Positions 20,344 to 30,754 of a stretch of 64,000 nt of DNA are shown one piece after another. The position numbers and the translations under genes are program-made. Origin of the DNA: Clostridia bacterium (GTDB lineage Bacteria > Bacillota > Clostridia > Oscillospirales > Acutalibacteraceae); contig JAQXOB010000045.1 of assembly GCA_029098305.1 (NCBI GenBank), positions 1 to 64,000 of the forward strand, written 5' to 3'. Within the stretch, counting starts at the first letter, position 1. Every line of letters begins with the position of its first letter. The notes below the pieces were generated by a model. It worked only from the letters and a program-made list of their open reading frames with translations. It searched no databases and was not told where the DNA came from.

Positions 20344-21714
20344 TCATATGGTTAGATATCCGTTTTCACTTTCCAGCAATATATAGATATTTTCTTCCAA
20401 GCCAGTGTTTGCATTTATATATACAAGGATAGTGTCATCATCCTCACCATTGCAAAGAAATTCATAGCACAACACCTCATTATTTCCGCCGGTCGGGATT
20501 AATGTGGTGTTTTCTTTTTTTATGGTAAGCTTATCACTAAGATTTTTAGATGCTTGCCCGATTGTAATAGACCCTTTGGATAGATTTCGCTTGCAATGAT
20601 TCATTATATATCCTGTTGCACTAAAAGATACTATTTCACCGCTGTCTGTCGCCACGCCAACCTTTATTAGATCGTTGTAGCATATCACGCCATCTTGATT
20701 ATATGCAAAATTAAAGGTTGCAACACTATTTGAGATAAATCCGTAGCTCGGGCTCATATTATCAAAATGTTTCTCTTTTAGATAAAATTCTGCCTTTTGC
20801 ATGGCATCATCATAGCTAAGCTTTGGTTCGTCCGGTGTTAATCTTTTGTGGAACGATTCCACATATCCTCCAAACTTAGTTATACTTACATCTGTTTTCT
20901 CATCTTTGGTTATAAAATGATACAGTGGCAAGTTGTTTTTTGTTTCATTAGAAAGCTTAAGTTCGTTTTCATCGCAATTCAAGAACATGGATGCCGTATA
21001 TCGTGCCTCGTTCACAGAGTATTCTTTGCAGTTCTTTGTAAGCTTAGGTGTCGCCTGCAACAGATGATCTGAGAAAGGTCCATCATATATAAGTGAGGGA
21101 TAATTTGTAAATTCACCGTTTATATTTCTAAAGGTAGGATCCAGATTACTCAAATAGTCAGTATCTGATGAATTTGCAAGGTTATTCATAGACGTATCAG
21201 AGAATGTGATTTGTCCTCCATAATCCGTAAAAAATATAGCAGTGTCTTCCACACTGAGTGCGAGTTGCTTGCTATAATCTCTGAGCGATAGTAATAGTTT
21301 CTCATCACTATCATTCAATTCCTCCATACCATCATATTTTTTTTGAAGATACGTGGCAATATCGCTTATCTGGGACAAGTATTTTTGAATGGTTTCTTCT
21401 TCGTTAGTATTCACAGGCAACAGACTAAGTGAATCCTTTGCTAGCTGTGAAGAAACGATAAGCTTTGTGTAAATCTCATTTTTAGCAGTAGAGGTGTTTG
21501 CATACATGCTTTTTGTGAGAGTGTTTGTGAGGTCGCTAAGTCGATCTGACAGCTGATTAAGGGCATTTTGATATGTTTGCTCAATCGAGGTTTTATACTT
21601 CATTGCAAAGCTATATCCCATAACTCCGGCAGAAACAATCATTATAACTGCTGCTAGTGTGAAGCTTATTACTCGGATGATTGCTCTGTTTGACATCGGC
21701 TTGTTCATTTTCAT
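20344..21714 (-). CDS. ypeB: germination protein YpeB
   Basis: N-terminal TM, YQNALNQLSDRLSDLTNTLTKSMYA, PepSY-like C-terminal repeats. Confidence 0.9.
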   Translation of the reverse strand: MKMNKPMSNRAIIRVISFTLAAVIMIVSAGVMGYSFAMKYKTSIEQTYQNALNQLSDRLSDLTNTLTKSMYANTSTAKNEIYTKLIVSSQLAKDSLSLLPVNTNEEETIQKYLSQISDIATYLQKKYDGMEELNDSDEKLLLSLRDYSKQLALSVEDTAIFFTDYGGQITFSDTSMNNLANSSDTDYLSNLDPTFRNINGEFTNYPSLIYDGPFSDHLLQATPKLTKNCKEYSVNEARYTASMFLNCDENELKLSNETKNNLPLYHFITKDEKTDVSITKFGGYVESFHKRLTPDEPKLSYDDAMQKAEFYLKEKHFDNMSPSYGFISNSVATFNFAYNQDGVICYNDLIKVGVATDSGEIVSFSATGYIMNHCKRNLSKGSITIGQASKNLSDKLTIKKENTTLIPTGGNNEVLCYEFLCNGEDDDTILVYINANTGLEENIYILLESENGYLTI

Positions 21715-21837
21715 TCCTCCAAAGAGATTTCATTTACCATATTTTTTCACAAAACAAATAATTTATACTTCAAAAATCATTACTGCATCTGAATATGAAA
21801 GTAATAAGTATTTACACATCTCAGAAAATATAAAAAT

Positions 21838-21876
21838 AACGACTTACCAAAACATAAAGCCTTGGTAAGTCGTTTA
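21838..21876. terminator. hairpin between ypeB and glnN
   Basis: acgacttaccaa...ttggtaagtcgt perfect arms. Confidence 0.55.
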
Positions 21877-21884
21877 GTAAAATC

Positions 21885-23981
21885 TTAGTTTACGCTGAAC
21901 AGCAAATCGGAGTATGTGGGATATGGCCAATATTCCTTAGCTATAATCAGTTCCAGTTCATCAGAAGCTTTTCTGATTGATGACATAATAGGAAGTATGC
22001 TGTTTTTATAGTATTTTGCAACTTCCAGCTTGTGAGAAATCAATTTGATTTCTTCTAAAGTGTCGTAAAGTCTATGTAGTTCTGAATAGAGTTCATCCGA
22101 AAGTGAGTCTATTTTTGTGATTGTATCTTCTTCAAATGTGCATTTCAGTGTTGGCAACACTGCTCTTTTGCTTATGATAGAATCGGAAAGGAACTTTGAA
22201 TATTTGGAAACAGCAGGAAGAATGTCTTTTTCTACCATTTCTCCAAGTGTCAAAGCCTCAATGTTTATCACCTTGCTATAGTTTTCAATCAGGATTTCAT
22301 ATCTTGAGTAAACCTCTAATTCGTTGTAAACCTTATGCTTTTTGAATAGATCAATGTTGCTTTGATCTATAAAATGCTCTAGGGCATCCGGTGTAGCCTC
22401 AAGATTATGCAGACCTCTTACTTCTACAGCTTCTTTTATCCATGCATCATCATATCCATTACCATCAAAAATAATGCGCTTATGATCCTTGATGGTCTTT
22501 TTAATTAATGAATCGCAAGCTTCTGTGAAGTTATCAGCGTTTTCAAGAATATCTGCAAAACCACACAATTCTTCTGCTACAGCGGTGTTTATCATTATAT
22601 TGGTGCAAGCAATAGAGTCAGAAGAACCGAGCATACGGAACTCAAACTTGTTGCCGGTGAAAGCAAATGGTGATGTTCTGTTTCTATCTGTTGTATCTCT
22701 GAAAAATCTAGGCAACACATGGACACCAATTTTTAGATGTTCCTTCTCCTTGCCATCATATGATGTACCATTCTCAATAGAATCTAGTATTCCGCTGAGC
22801 TCTGTGCCCAAAAACATAGATATAATAGCAGGCGGAGCCTCGTTTGAACCCAGACGATGATCGTTGCCTGCGCTTGCTACAGAAATTCTCAGTAGATCCT
22901 GATATTCATCTACAGCCTTTATAACAGCGCACAGGAAAAGCAAAAATTGAGCATTTTCGTATGGCGTTTCTCCGGGCTCAAGCAGATTAACACCGGTGTT
23001 AGTGGTAATAGACCAGTTGTTATGCTTACCGCTACCGTTAACACAGTTAAATGGCTTTTCATGCAAAAGACAAGCAAGACCATGTTTTCTGGCAATCTTC
23101 TTCATTACCTCCATTGTGAGCTGATTGTGATCAGTTGCAATGTTAGTAGTTGTGAATATTGGTGCAAGCTCATGTTGGCCCGGTGCCACTTCATTATGCT
23201 TTGTTTTGGCATATATGCCAAGTTTCCACAATTCCTCGTCAAGCTCTTTCATATATGCAGTTACACGAGGCTTTATACTGCCAAAGTAATGATCTTCAAG
23301 CTCTTGGCCCTTTGGAGGTCTTGCACCTATCAGGGTTCTGCCGGTAAATTGCAGATCCTTACGCTTGTTGTATAGCTCTCTGTCTATCAGAAAATATTCT
23401 TGCTCAGGCCCTACAGTGCTACTTACACTGGTTACTTCGTTATTGCCAAATAATCTTAATATTCTGACAGCCTGTTTGCTAAGTGCCTCCATAGAGCGCA
23501 AAAGCGGTGTTTTCTTATCGAGAACTTCGCCACTATATGAGCAAAAGGCTGTTGGTATGTATAGAGAGTTATCTTTTATGAAGGCGTAGGAGGTGGGATC
23601 CCATGCAGTGTAACCTCTAGCCTCAAATGTTGCTCTCAATCCACCTGACGGAAAACTGGATGCATCAGATTCACCCTTGACAAGCTCTTTGCCCGAAAAT
23701 TCCATTATTACAGTGCCTCCCACAGATGGAGAGATAAAGCTATCATGCTTTTCGGCGGTGATACCTGTCATTGGCTGAAACCAATGTGTAAAATGTGTTG
23801 CGCCTTTTTCTATTGCCCAGTCTTTCATTGTGTTTGCCACAATATTAGCTATGGATATATCAAGTTTTTTTCCTTCAGAGATTGTCTTTTTCATAGCCTT
23901 ATAGACATCTCTCGGCAGTCTTTGTTGCATAACGGTTTCGTTAAAAACCATGCTTCCAAAGGCTTCAGGGACATTATTCAT
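21885..23981 (-). CDS. glnN: glutamine synthetase type III
   Basis: [68 protein letters not shown]. Confidence 0.95.
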   Translation of the reverse strand: MNNVPEAFGSMVFNETVMQQRLPRDVYKAMKKTISEGKKLDISIANIVANTMKDWAIEKGATHFTHWFQPMTGITAEKHDSFISPSVGGTVIMEFSGKELVKGESDASSFPSGGLRATFEARGYTAWDPTSYAFIKDNSLYIPTAFCSYSGEVLDKKTPLLRSMEALSKQAVRILRLFGNNEVTSVSSTVGPEQEYFLIDRELYNKRKDLQFTGRTLIGARPPKGQELEDHYFGSIKPRVTAYMKELDEELWKLGIYAKTKHNEVAPGQHELAPIFTTTNIATDHNQLTMEVMKKIARKHGLACLLHEKPFNCVNGSGKHNNWSITTNTGVNLLEPGETPYENAQFLLFLCAVIKAVDEYQDLLRISVASAGNDHRLGSNEAPPAIISMFLGTELSGILDSIENGTSYDGKEKEHLKIGVHVLPRFFRDTTDRNRTSPFAFTGNKFEFRMLGSSDSIACTNIMINTAVAEELCGFADILENADNFTEACDSLIKKTIKDHKRIIFDGNGYDDAWIKEAVEVRGLHNLEATPDALEHFIDQSNIDLFKKHKVYNELEVYSRYEILIENYSKVINIEALTLGEMVEKDILPAVSKYSKFLSDSIISKRAVLPTLKCTFEEDTITKIDSLSDELYSELHRLYDTLEEIKLISHKLEVAKYYKNSILPIMSSIRKASDELELIIAKEYWPYPTYSDLLFSVN

Positions 23982-24087
23982 AAAAAACCACCTCAAATTT
24001 TTGACAAAATTCCAGCGAATAATACACAAGAAAGTATAAAAGAAAATTAAGCATTTGTCAATACACAAAGGCTAATTTTAGCTATTA

Positions 24088-24429
24088 TTATATAATCAAA
24101 TACATCAGTGCTAGGATGGTTTCACTGGGAGCTTTTTCCTCTGCCAAAATCATTATGAGCAGAATTATCAGGCTCTTCTCCTTATCTTTCATAATAATAT
24201 CTAACAGACTTGGCATGGAATCAGTACCGGAGCTGTTAGACTGTGGCAGGTGCATCTCCACGGGAGACTCAGCATGGGTGTTTTCTTTTTTATCAAAATT
24301 TTTTTGTTCTTGCATGGGTGAAGACCTTGATTTGCGGTTAGATTGTTCCATTTGCCGCACTCTGTTCTGGGCCTCCCTTTGCAAGTTGTTATACTCAGAT
24401 TGGTTTGACTTTTCAGGCACGAGCATCAT
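24088..24429 (-). CDS. hypothetical protein with hydrophobic C-terminus
   Basis: ORF overlapping or adjacent to co-directional small ORFs; C-term SLLDIIMKDKEKSLIILLIMILAEEKAPSETILALMYLII. Confidence 0.7.
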   Translation of the reverse strand: MMLVPEKSNQSEYNNLQREAQNRVRQMEQSNRKSRSSPMQEQKNFDKKENTHAESPVEMHLPQSNSSGTDSMPSLLDIIMKDKEKSLIILLIMILAEEKAPSETILALMYLII

Positions 24430-24446
24430 ACCCTTTTTATATTATT

Positions 24447-24812
24447 TTATTCTAAATTAAATTCTCTTATTAATGGAATTATTTTCATAACACGAAGCAG
24501 TTTTATTGCTTCATCCAGCTTTTTTTGACGGTCATGGCTTAGTAATGGACGCAAAGAATAGAGTAGCCTGGTGGTGTCGTCATCACGATTGCATTTATTC
24601 ATTAGTGGCATCAGCTTCATAGCGGTGCTTAGCATTTCAGATTGGTTTCCACCGGTTAGGCTATCCGTAATATTTGAAAAGCTGTTGTTTTCTACCGGAG
24701 GAGGTTTTGCATTTGCTTGCCCTCCCGAGAACATTCCGGCTAGACTCTTTAGCTTTTCCATAGCTGTGGGATCATTCAGAATTTCCGAGATTTTGTTATT
24801 TAAGTCTTCCAT
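24447..24812 (-). CDS. hypothetical protein
   Basis: 121 aa ORF, co-directional and tightly packed. Confidence 0.75.
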   Translation of the reverse strand: MEDLNNKISEILNDPTAMEKLKSLAGMFSGGQANAKPPPVENNSFSNITDSLTGGNQSEMLSTAMKLMPLMNKCNRDDDTTRLLYSLRPLLSHDRQKKLDEAIKLLRVMKIIPLIREFNLE

Positions 24813-24815
24813 AGG

Positions 24816-25040
24816 CTAACCCTCTTTTTGGTTCAACTTTCTGATCAGTTCCTGTGCTTGTGGTGACGACAATATCTTTTTGGCATAATCTTTGTCATTT
24901 AATGCACGATTAAAGCTCTCTGCTTGTTCCTGTGATAGTCCCATAGAGTTAGCCAATTTTCCGTTTTTTAGAGATTTTTCCAGTTCTTCAGGTGTAGTGC
25001 CAAGTTGTGCAGCAGCCTTTTTGATTAATCGTTTATCCAT
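24816..25040 (-). CDS. hypothetical small helical protein
   Basis: 74 aa ORF with a plausible RBS (ggggga); 3 bp from the next ORF. Confidence 0.75.
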   Translation of the reverse strand: MDKRLIKKAAAQLGTTPEELEKSLKNGKLANSMGLSQEQAESFNRALNDKDYAKKILSSPQAQELIRKLNQKEG

Positions 25041-25050
25041 AAAATACTCC

Positions 25051-25290
25051 CCCTATTTCTTTTTTTGATACAATATACTATGCATTTTTTGATGATATTA
25101 TCACTTATTGCGTAACTATAAAATATAATTAATGGACTATAGATTTTAAACTATTTATCTTTTTGTGTAACTGTAATCTAATATGCGTATTAGAAGTAGA
25201 AAAAGGAGAGGTTTATATAAGTTAATATATATTAATGTTTTCCTATAAGCCGATCGGTGACCAGCCAAATGCTTTGCTATGATTATATAT
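25051..25290 (+). pseudogene. decayed copy of the uvrB promoter and first codons
   Basis: Aligns by eye with 41964-42180: shared taaactattta..tgtaactgtaa, GGAG RBS, and SYKPIGDQPNA versus [11 protein letters not shown]. Start codon reads ATA and the third codon TAA. Confidence 0.75.
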
Positions 25291-25348
25291 TTAAACAATT
25301 GTTAATAATATCATGTTATAATATTTTTATCCTTGAGTTAATATAAAA

Positions 25349-25383
25349 TGACCAGTGAGAAATTAAAGCTATTCTCACTGGTA
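25349..25383. terminator. hairpin downstream of sigG
   Basis: accagtgagaa ttaaagcta ttctcactggt; weak T-tract. Confidence 0.45.
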
Positions 25384-25454
25384 CATTATTTGCTGAAATT
25401 GACTATTATTACTATCAAATAACTTTATATATAATATACTCTTATAGAAAAATT

Positions 25455-26237
25455 TTAAATCTCTTTTTTTATTTGTGATAATGCGCCTTTTTCTATTCGG
25501 CTCACCTGTGCTTGAGATATACCGATCTCTGATGATACCTCCATTTGGGTTTTTCCCTGAAAAAATCGCATATTGAGAATCTTTTTCTCACGATTAGAAA
25601 GCTTAGAGATAGCCTCACGCAGTGAAATTTCTTCTATCCAGTTGGTATCATCGTTTTTATCGCTGATTTGATCCATCACATATATGGTATCGTTGCTATC
25701 GGAGAACACAGGCTCGTTGAGCGATATTGGCGCTACTATCGCTTCGAGTGCCATCACAACATCCTCACGCTTCATATCAAGCTCTTTTGCTATTTCTTCC
25801 ACAGTAGGTTCACGACCTGTCTCGTTAATCAGCCTTTCTTTAACCTGCATTGCTTTGTAGGCAGTATCACGCATACTTCTGCTTACTCTAATGTAATTAT
25901 AGTCACGCAAGTAGCGTCTTACTTCGCCGATGATCATAGGCACACCATACGTAGAAAATTTAACATCAAGGTCACTGTTAAAATTATCGATTGCTTTGAT
26001 AAGCCCTATGCATCCCACTTGAAACAAGTCGTCACAACTTTCACCTCTATTGGTAAACCTTTGTATTACACTAAGTACAAGCCTGAGATTGCCATTTATC
26101 ATATCTTCTCTAGCTTTTTTCTTTTGTGATGGCGTGCCTTCTTTCATTATGCGAAAAAGCTCTATCTTTTCATCTTCTTTCAAAACCTTTAGCTTCGATG
26201 TGTTAATACCGCATATTTCGACTCTATTATACTGCAT
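25455..26237 (-). CDS. sigG: RNA polymerase sporulation sigma factor SigG
   Basis: 260 aa sigma-70 family; VEICGINTSKLKVL N-term typical of SigG, DLFQVGCIGLIKAIDNFN, LSNREKKILNMRFFQGKTQMEVSSEIGISQAQVSRIEKGAL. Confidence 0.92.
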   Translation of the reverse strand: MQYNRVEICGINTSKLKVLKEDEKIELFRIMKEGTPSQKKKAREDMINGNLRLVLSVIQRFTNRGESCDDLFQVGCIGLIKAIDNFNSDLDVKFSTYGVPMIIGEVRRYLRDYNYIRVSRSMRDTAYKAMQVKERLINETGREPTVEEIAKELDMKREDVVMALEAIVAPISLNEPVFSDSNDTIYVMDQISDKNDDTNWIEEISLREAISKLSNREKKILNMRFFQGKTQMEVSSEIGISQAQVSRIEKGALSQIKKEI

Positions 26238-26306
26238 ATTTTAAGATACTCGATAAAGTCACACTGTTTCCGACAGAAAAGTGTACAATATCGCACCCTC
26301 CTTCAA

Positions 26307-26343
26307 AATAATGATATTGATGGTAAAACTTAATATCATTATT
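26307..26343. repeat. 12-bp perfect inverted repeat upstream of sigG
   Basis: aataatgatatt (26307-26318) / aatatcattatt (26332-26343), 13-nt loop. Confidence 0.8.
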
Positions 26344-26455
26344 GCCATGCAGGTTTTATTAATACAGATTATAATAGAGAATTTAAAAATAAAAAAACGT
26401 AGCCACTGCATATAGACGTAATGGTCTGTACACAGTGGCTCAAACTCTTTAGAAA

Positions 26456-27572
26456 TTATTTAAAATACATATATACCTGACAAGGTATAGTGCCATTATA
26501 TAGCTTTCTTCTTTTGTCGGCTTTCCTGCCAAAAAGCTGTTCAAAGCTATCTTCCGGTGTGATGATGGTGTAGCTATGATGAAGCTTCGGTATAAATACA
26601 TTACCCATAGTTTTGTATATCTCTGCTGCTTCTGATGCTGATAGCAGTCTTTCACCATATGGTGGATTGCATATAACAGTTGCATATTCATTTGATGCCA
26701 CAAAGTTTTTCACATCTTTTTTCTCAAAACGTAGTTTATCCTTTACGCCTGCTTTTTCTGCGTTTTCTATGGCTGTTCTCAGTGCAAATTTATCTATATC
26801 ACTACCAAAGCCAATAAATTCACAATCGGTTTTGATGTCAGCCTGTGCAGTGTCTCTTTCGCTTGAAATAGCTTTTTTGCTAATATTTTCCCAATCATCA
26901 AAAGCAAATTCTCTGTTTAGTCCCGGTGCTATATTCATAGCTTTCATAGCGGCTTCGATCAAGATTGTTCCTGAGCCGCACATTGGCTCATATACAGTGT
27001 GAGATGCTCTAACCTTTGATAACTCAACCAATGCAGCAGCTAGTGTTTCTTTTATTGGTGCGTCATTTGCATTTTCTCTATAGCCTCGTTTGTGTAGCCC
27101 TGTGCCACTTGTGTCTATCATCAGTATTACCGAGTTTTTAAGGATCAAAAAGCGCACTTGGTAGGTTGAGCCGATTTCAGGAAAAATCTGAAGCTTGTAT
27201 TTTTGCTTCATTTTTTCCACGATAGCCTTTTTAATTATCTTTTGACAATCCGGTATACTAGTTAGCTTTGAATCTAAACTTCTGCCTGCTACGGGAAATT
27301 TATCATTTTTTCCGATTATCATATCCCAGTCAAGCGCCTTAGTCTTTTCAAATAGTTCGTCAAATGAAAAAGCCTTAAACATACCCATTACAATTAATAT
27401 TCTCTCGGCGAGTCTACTTTTTATGTTTGCACGCACTAAAATATGTTCGTCACCCTCAAAGAACACACGACCGTTTTCAGCGGTTACGTTTTCAGCACCC
27501 ATAAACCTTAATTCATTAGCAAGTAAGCCTTCTATACCCAGCATACAAGTTGCTACCATTTTAAACTTATTC
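26456..27572 (-). CDS. THUMP-domain class I SAM-dependent RNA methyltransferase (RlmL/YpsC type)
   Basis: CMLGIEGLLANELRFMGA, THUMP region, EPMCGSGTILIEAA, CNPPYGERL. Confidence 0.92.
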
Positions 27573-27651
27573 ATAACACAACACAAAAAAACAGGATTTT
27601 GCAGTATATAATAGCAAAATCCTGCATATTTCCTTTCTAAATACGTCTATA

Positions 27652-28296
27652 TTAAGCGTTCTGCAAAAGTCTGATTGCCTCTGCGGGATCTTCTGCCTTA
27701 AACACGCCTGTGCCGGATACAGCAATGTCAATGCCGGCTGCTGATGCTTGTGATGCAGTCTGCATATTTATTCCACCGTCAGCCTCTATTAAGATAGCAG
27801 TGCCAATTTCTTTAGCCTTATTCTTAATAGCAGATACCTTAGGCAACATATCTGCCATGAAAGATTGACCGCCAAATCCGGGCTCTACTGTCATTATCAA
27901 TACCATATATATATCTTCAAGATACGGGAACACAGCTTCAGCAGGTGTGTTTGGCTTGATTACCAGTCCGGGCTTTATGCCAAGTGATTTTATTTTCTCA
28001 ATAGTTTCTTTTATGTCGTCTTTAGCCTCTACATGAAATGTGATGATGTCAGCACCGGCATCAGCAAAGCGTTCTACATATTCTAGCGGATGATCTATCA
28101 TCAGATGCACATCAAATGGGATGGTTGCGTATTTTCTAAGTGATTTGATCACGTCAGGGCCAAAAGTTATGTTTGGTACAAAGTGACCATCCATAATATC
28201 TATGTGTATGAGATCCGCTTTTGCATCTTCCATTCTTTTTATTTCTTCACCCAGCTTTGAAAAATCACTCGCTAGAATTGATGGTGCTATTTTCAT
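27652..28296 (-). CDS. rpe: ribulose-phosphate 3-epimerase
   Basis: APSILASDFSKLGEEI, HIDIMDGHFVPNITFGPDVI, DVHLMI, MTVEPGFGGQSF, DGGI. Confidence 0.97.
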   Translation of the reverse strand: MKIAPSILASDFSKLGEEIKRMEDAKADLIHIDIMDGHFVPNITFGPDVIKSLRKYATIPFDVHLMIDHPLEYVERFADAGADIITFHVEAKDDIKETIEKIKSLGIKPGLVIKPNTPAEAVFPYLEDIYMVLIMTVEPGFGGQSFMADMLPKVSAIKNKAKEIGTAILIEADGGINMQTASQASAAGIDIAVSGTGVFKAEDPAEAIRLLQNA

Positions 28297-28325
28297 ATCT
28301 TTTTATTTCCTTTCATAATTCGCTT

Positions 28326-30707
28326 TTATTTCTTTGTGATAGTTGGTAAAATCAGGGATACAACAGTCCAGAACAAAGTATACAAAATTATTCTCAACGG
28401 ACTGATGAGGATGCCACCATGGAGCAGTATCACAGTTGCCACTATAATGCATAAAAGACTTGATATCACCTGCAATAAAGTCAGCAATCTTGTAGTTGAG
28501 ATTAACCTTTTGCTATAAGCAAAACAATATGCCATTGATAAGAAGCTACCCATTGTGACTGCATATGGCTTTACATTCTCAATCTTTTCACTAGAAAGCT
28601 CTTTAAATATATTTCCAAGTCCAGACGGCAAAATCTTTATGCTTCTTTGATACAATCCAAAGTCTTTTGCTATCTTTTCAGAAGTGATAGCTTCAGATGA
28701 TGTTCTGATAAGCACGCATATGCCTGCCTCACTCAGTGATCTAAGGGCATGTGCCACTTTGGAATCCGGTCTATATCTCACCACCAACATGGCATATAGT
28801 GTTCCCTTCATGGCTATGTAGGTTATATTACAACCGTTCTCTGTGTATCGTCCTTCAAAATCCTTTGACGGAGTATCTATACCATGAGCGTTCATAAGCT
28901 GTGCATTACCCACCAAAATACGCTCGCCATATATCCAGCCTACAAGTCCCTTGTCGTCTTCAAATATAACACTATCACAGGATGGAATCTGTGGATTTTC
29001 CTTAAAAATTCCCGATAGCACATCGTATAGAGGACTTTTGGCCGCTTTTACAACAGATAGAGCATTTACAAGAGGCTCATCTATATCAGCTTGACCAAAT
29101 TTTTTGATTGCAATAAGCTGTGGTGCTCCCTTAGGATAGAGTGCACGATCCGTAATGACAATGGATGATGAAGAATTAAACTTTCTGGCTGATGCATATC
29201 CCACAAGCATGGCTTTCTTTTTGAGAGCATTATTACAAAATCTCTTTGTCATCAGTTCAGATGTGAGCACAGCATTTATTGGAGCTGCACAACAGCATAT
29301 AATTGCAAATGCATTAAAACCGGCTATTACTCCGCTTTTTATACCGCATATTACAGATATTACAGTTGCAAATAGCATAATTGGCACAGCAAGTCGGTTT
29401 ATGACCGTCATGCCTTTATATCCATTGCAAGATAGCTCAAAAAAGCCTTTGTAATGTTCGCTTGGGCGTTGATAGACTATATTAGTCTTTGGTGATGCCA
29501 CACCATTTAGTATAAGTGGCTTAGTCTGTTTATCTTTGTAGTTTCGCAGGATGTATTTATTCCCTGCAGAGCATAGAAAGCTATAGTTTTTTCGTGTTCT
29601 CTCGTTTGCTGTAAGCTTTGCATATGTACTAAATAACATTATAAAAAGGAGAAAAACAGAAAAATATTTGTAGTTTTCTTTGTAAAACTCACCAGACGCA
29701 AAAAATGCAGAAATACTTTGAATAAGAACGGCGAATCCGGCAATAGCAGAGCCTGTATCTCTGTTGCCACCGCTTTTTATCGCTTTTAAACCTGATGCTA
29801 TGGTTTTTCTGCCTGCAAGCAGTGCAAAGCAAGTTATCAGCAGATTGATAGCACAGTACATTACCGGTGCAGCAGGACCTGTTCCAAACAGATTTGGGTT
29901 TGCACCTTTTATAATAAAGAATATCACAGATGCTATCATGAGCAAAACAAGAATTAGCGTGCTCACATAAAGAGAAGTAGAGTTCTCGTATAGCTTTGCC
30001 TTTATTTTGAGAGGCTCTGTTTCATTATCAAACTCATTTTTATATTGTGTGCCGTCAATATGTTTTTTCTGAAAACTGTTTATTTTAGAAAGGATAGGGG
30101 ATAGGTTAATTTTAAACTTCTCGGTAATTCTATTCTTTTTCTTTAATTTTACCGGAATATCCTCATTTATCGTTTTCTTCTTAATTTCATTATTATCGTA
30201 TTTTACATAGTTTTCATATTCACGTCTAACAATATTTGAAAATTTTCCAACAGAAACAGACAATACAGGAATCTCTTGATCTGGCTCTACCAATTTTTCC
30301 TTAGGCTCTTCACTTTTATGTTCGGTTTTATCGTCATCTGTTTTTTTACTATGTGTTTTGATATCATCCTTATTCACCACGATAGTTTTTTCTTCTTCTG
30401 ATGATGAATCGTGAGTTTCTACCCTTTCAAATATAGCTGTTTTCGGGCCTTTTGAAGAGGTAGCATCGTCATTATCAGAAGTTTTTGAATTATTTGCACT
30501 ACTATCTGTATTTCTTTGATGATCTTTTACCTTATCAAGATAGTCGATGATATCAAAAAGCTCACGAGTGCTGGTTGAAGCTTCAGGTAAATCATCCAAA
30601 GGATTTTGCTTTGTCAGACGTACTTCTTTTGATGCGTTGCTATAAATGTCTTCACGCTTTGATTTGAAATCGGATTTTTTACTTTTATCTTTGTTGTTTC
30701 CAAGCAT
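28326..30707 (-). CDS. P-type ATPase-like membrane protein lacking catalytic motifs, with long hydrophilic N-terminus
   Basis: 793 aa; P1B-like order: TM pairs, AAPINAV at the CPC position, SSIVITDRALYPKGAPQL where DKTGT is expected, GLVGWIYGERILVGNAQLMNAHGID N-domain-like, YRPDSKVAHALRSLSEAGICVLIRTSSEAITSEKIAKDFGL P-domain-like. Confidence 0.75.
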   Translation of the reverse strand: MLGNNKDKSKKSDFKSKREDIYSNASKEVRLTKQNPLDDLPEASTSTRELFDIIDYLDKVKDHQRNTDSSANNSKTSDNDDATSSKGPKTAIFERVETHDSSSEEEKTIVVNKDDIKTHSKKTDDDKTEHKSEEPKEKLVEPDQEIPVLSVSVGKFSNIVRREYENYVKYDNNEIKKKTINEDIPVKLKKKNRITEKFKINLSPILSKINSFQKKHIDGTQYKNEFDNETEPLKIKAKLYENSTSLYVSTLILVLLMIASVIFFIIKGANPNLFGTGPAAPVMYCAINLLITCFALLAGRKTIASGLKAIKSGGNRDTGSAIAGFAVLIQSISAFFASGEFYKENYKYFSVFLLFIMLFSTYAKLTANERTRKNYSFLCSAGNKYILRNYKDKQTKPLILNGVASPKTNIVYQRPSEHYKGFFELSCNGYKGMTVINRLAVPIMLFATVISVICGIKSGVIAGFNAFAIICCCAAPINAVLTSELMTKRFCNNALKKKAMLVGYASARKFNSSSSIVITDRALYPKGAPQLIAIKKFGQADIDEPLVNALSVVKAAKSPLYDVLSGIFKENPQIPSCDSVIFEDDKGLVGWIYGERILVGNAQLMNAHGIDTPSKDFEGRYTENGCNITYIAMKGTLYAMLVVRYRPDSKVAHALRSLSEAGICVLIRTSSEAITSEKIAKDFGLYQRSIKILPSGLGNIFKELSSEKIENVKPYAVTMGSFLSMAYCFAYSKRLISTTRLLTLLQVISSLLCIIVATVILLHGGILISPLRIILYTLFWTVVSLILPTITKK

Positions 30708-30754
30708 TTTGTTTCAACATCCTTTCCACCAGAGCGTTATTAATTGTTTTTGAT

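Noticed and set aside
25668-26129. 153-aa ORF antisense to sigG
   Set aside because: Composition typical of an antisense shadow; sigG frame clearly coding.
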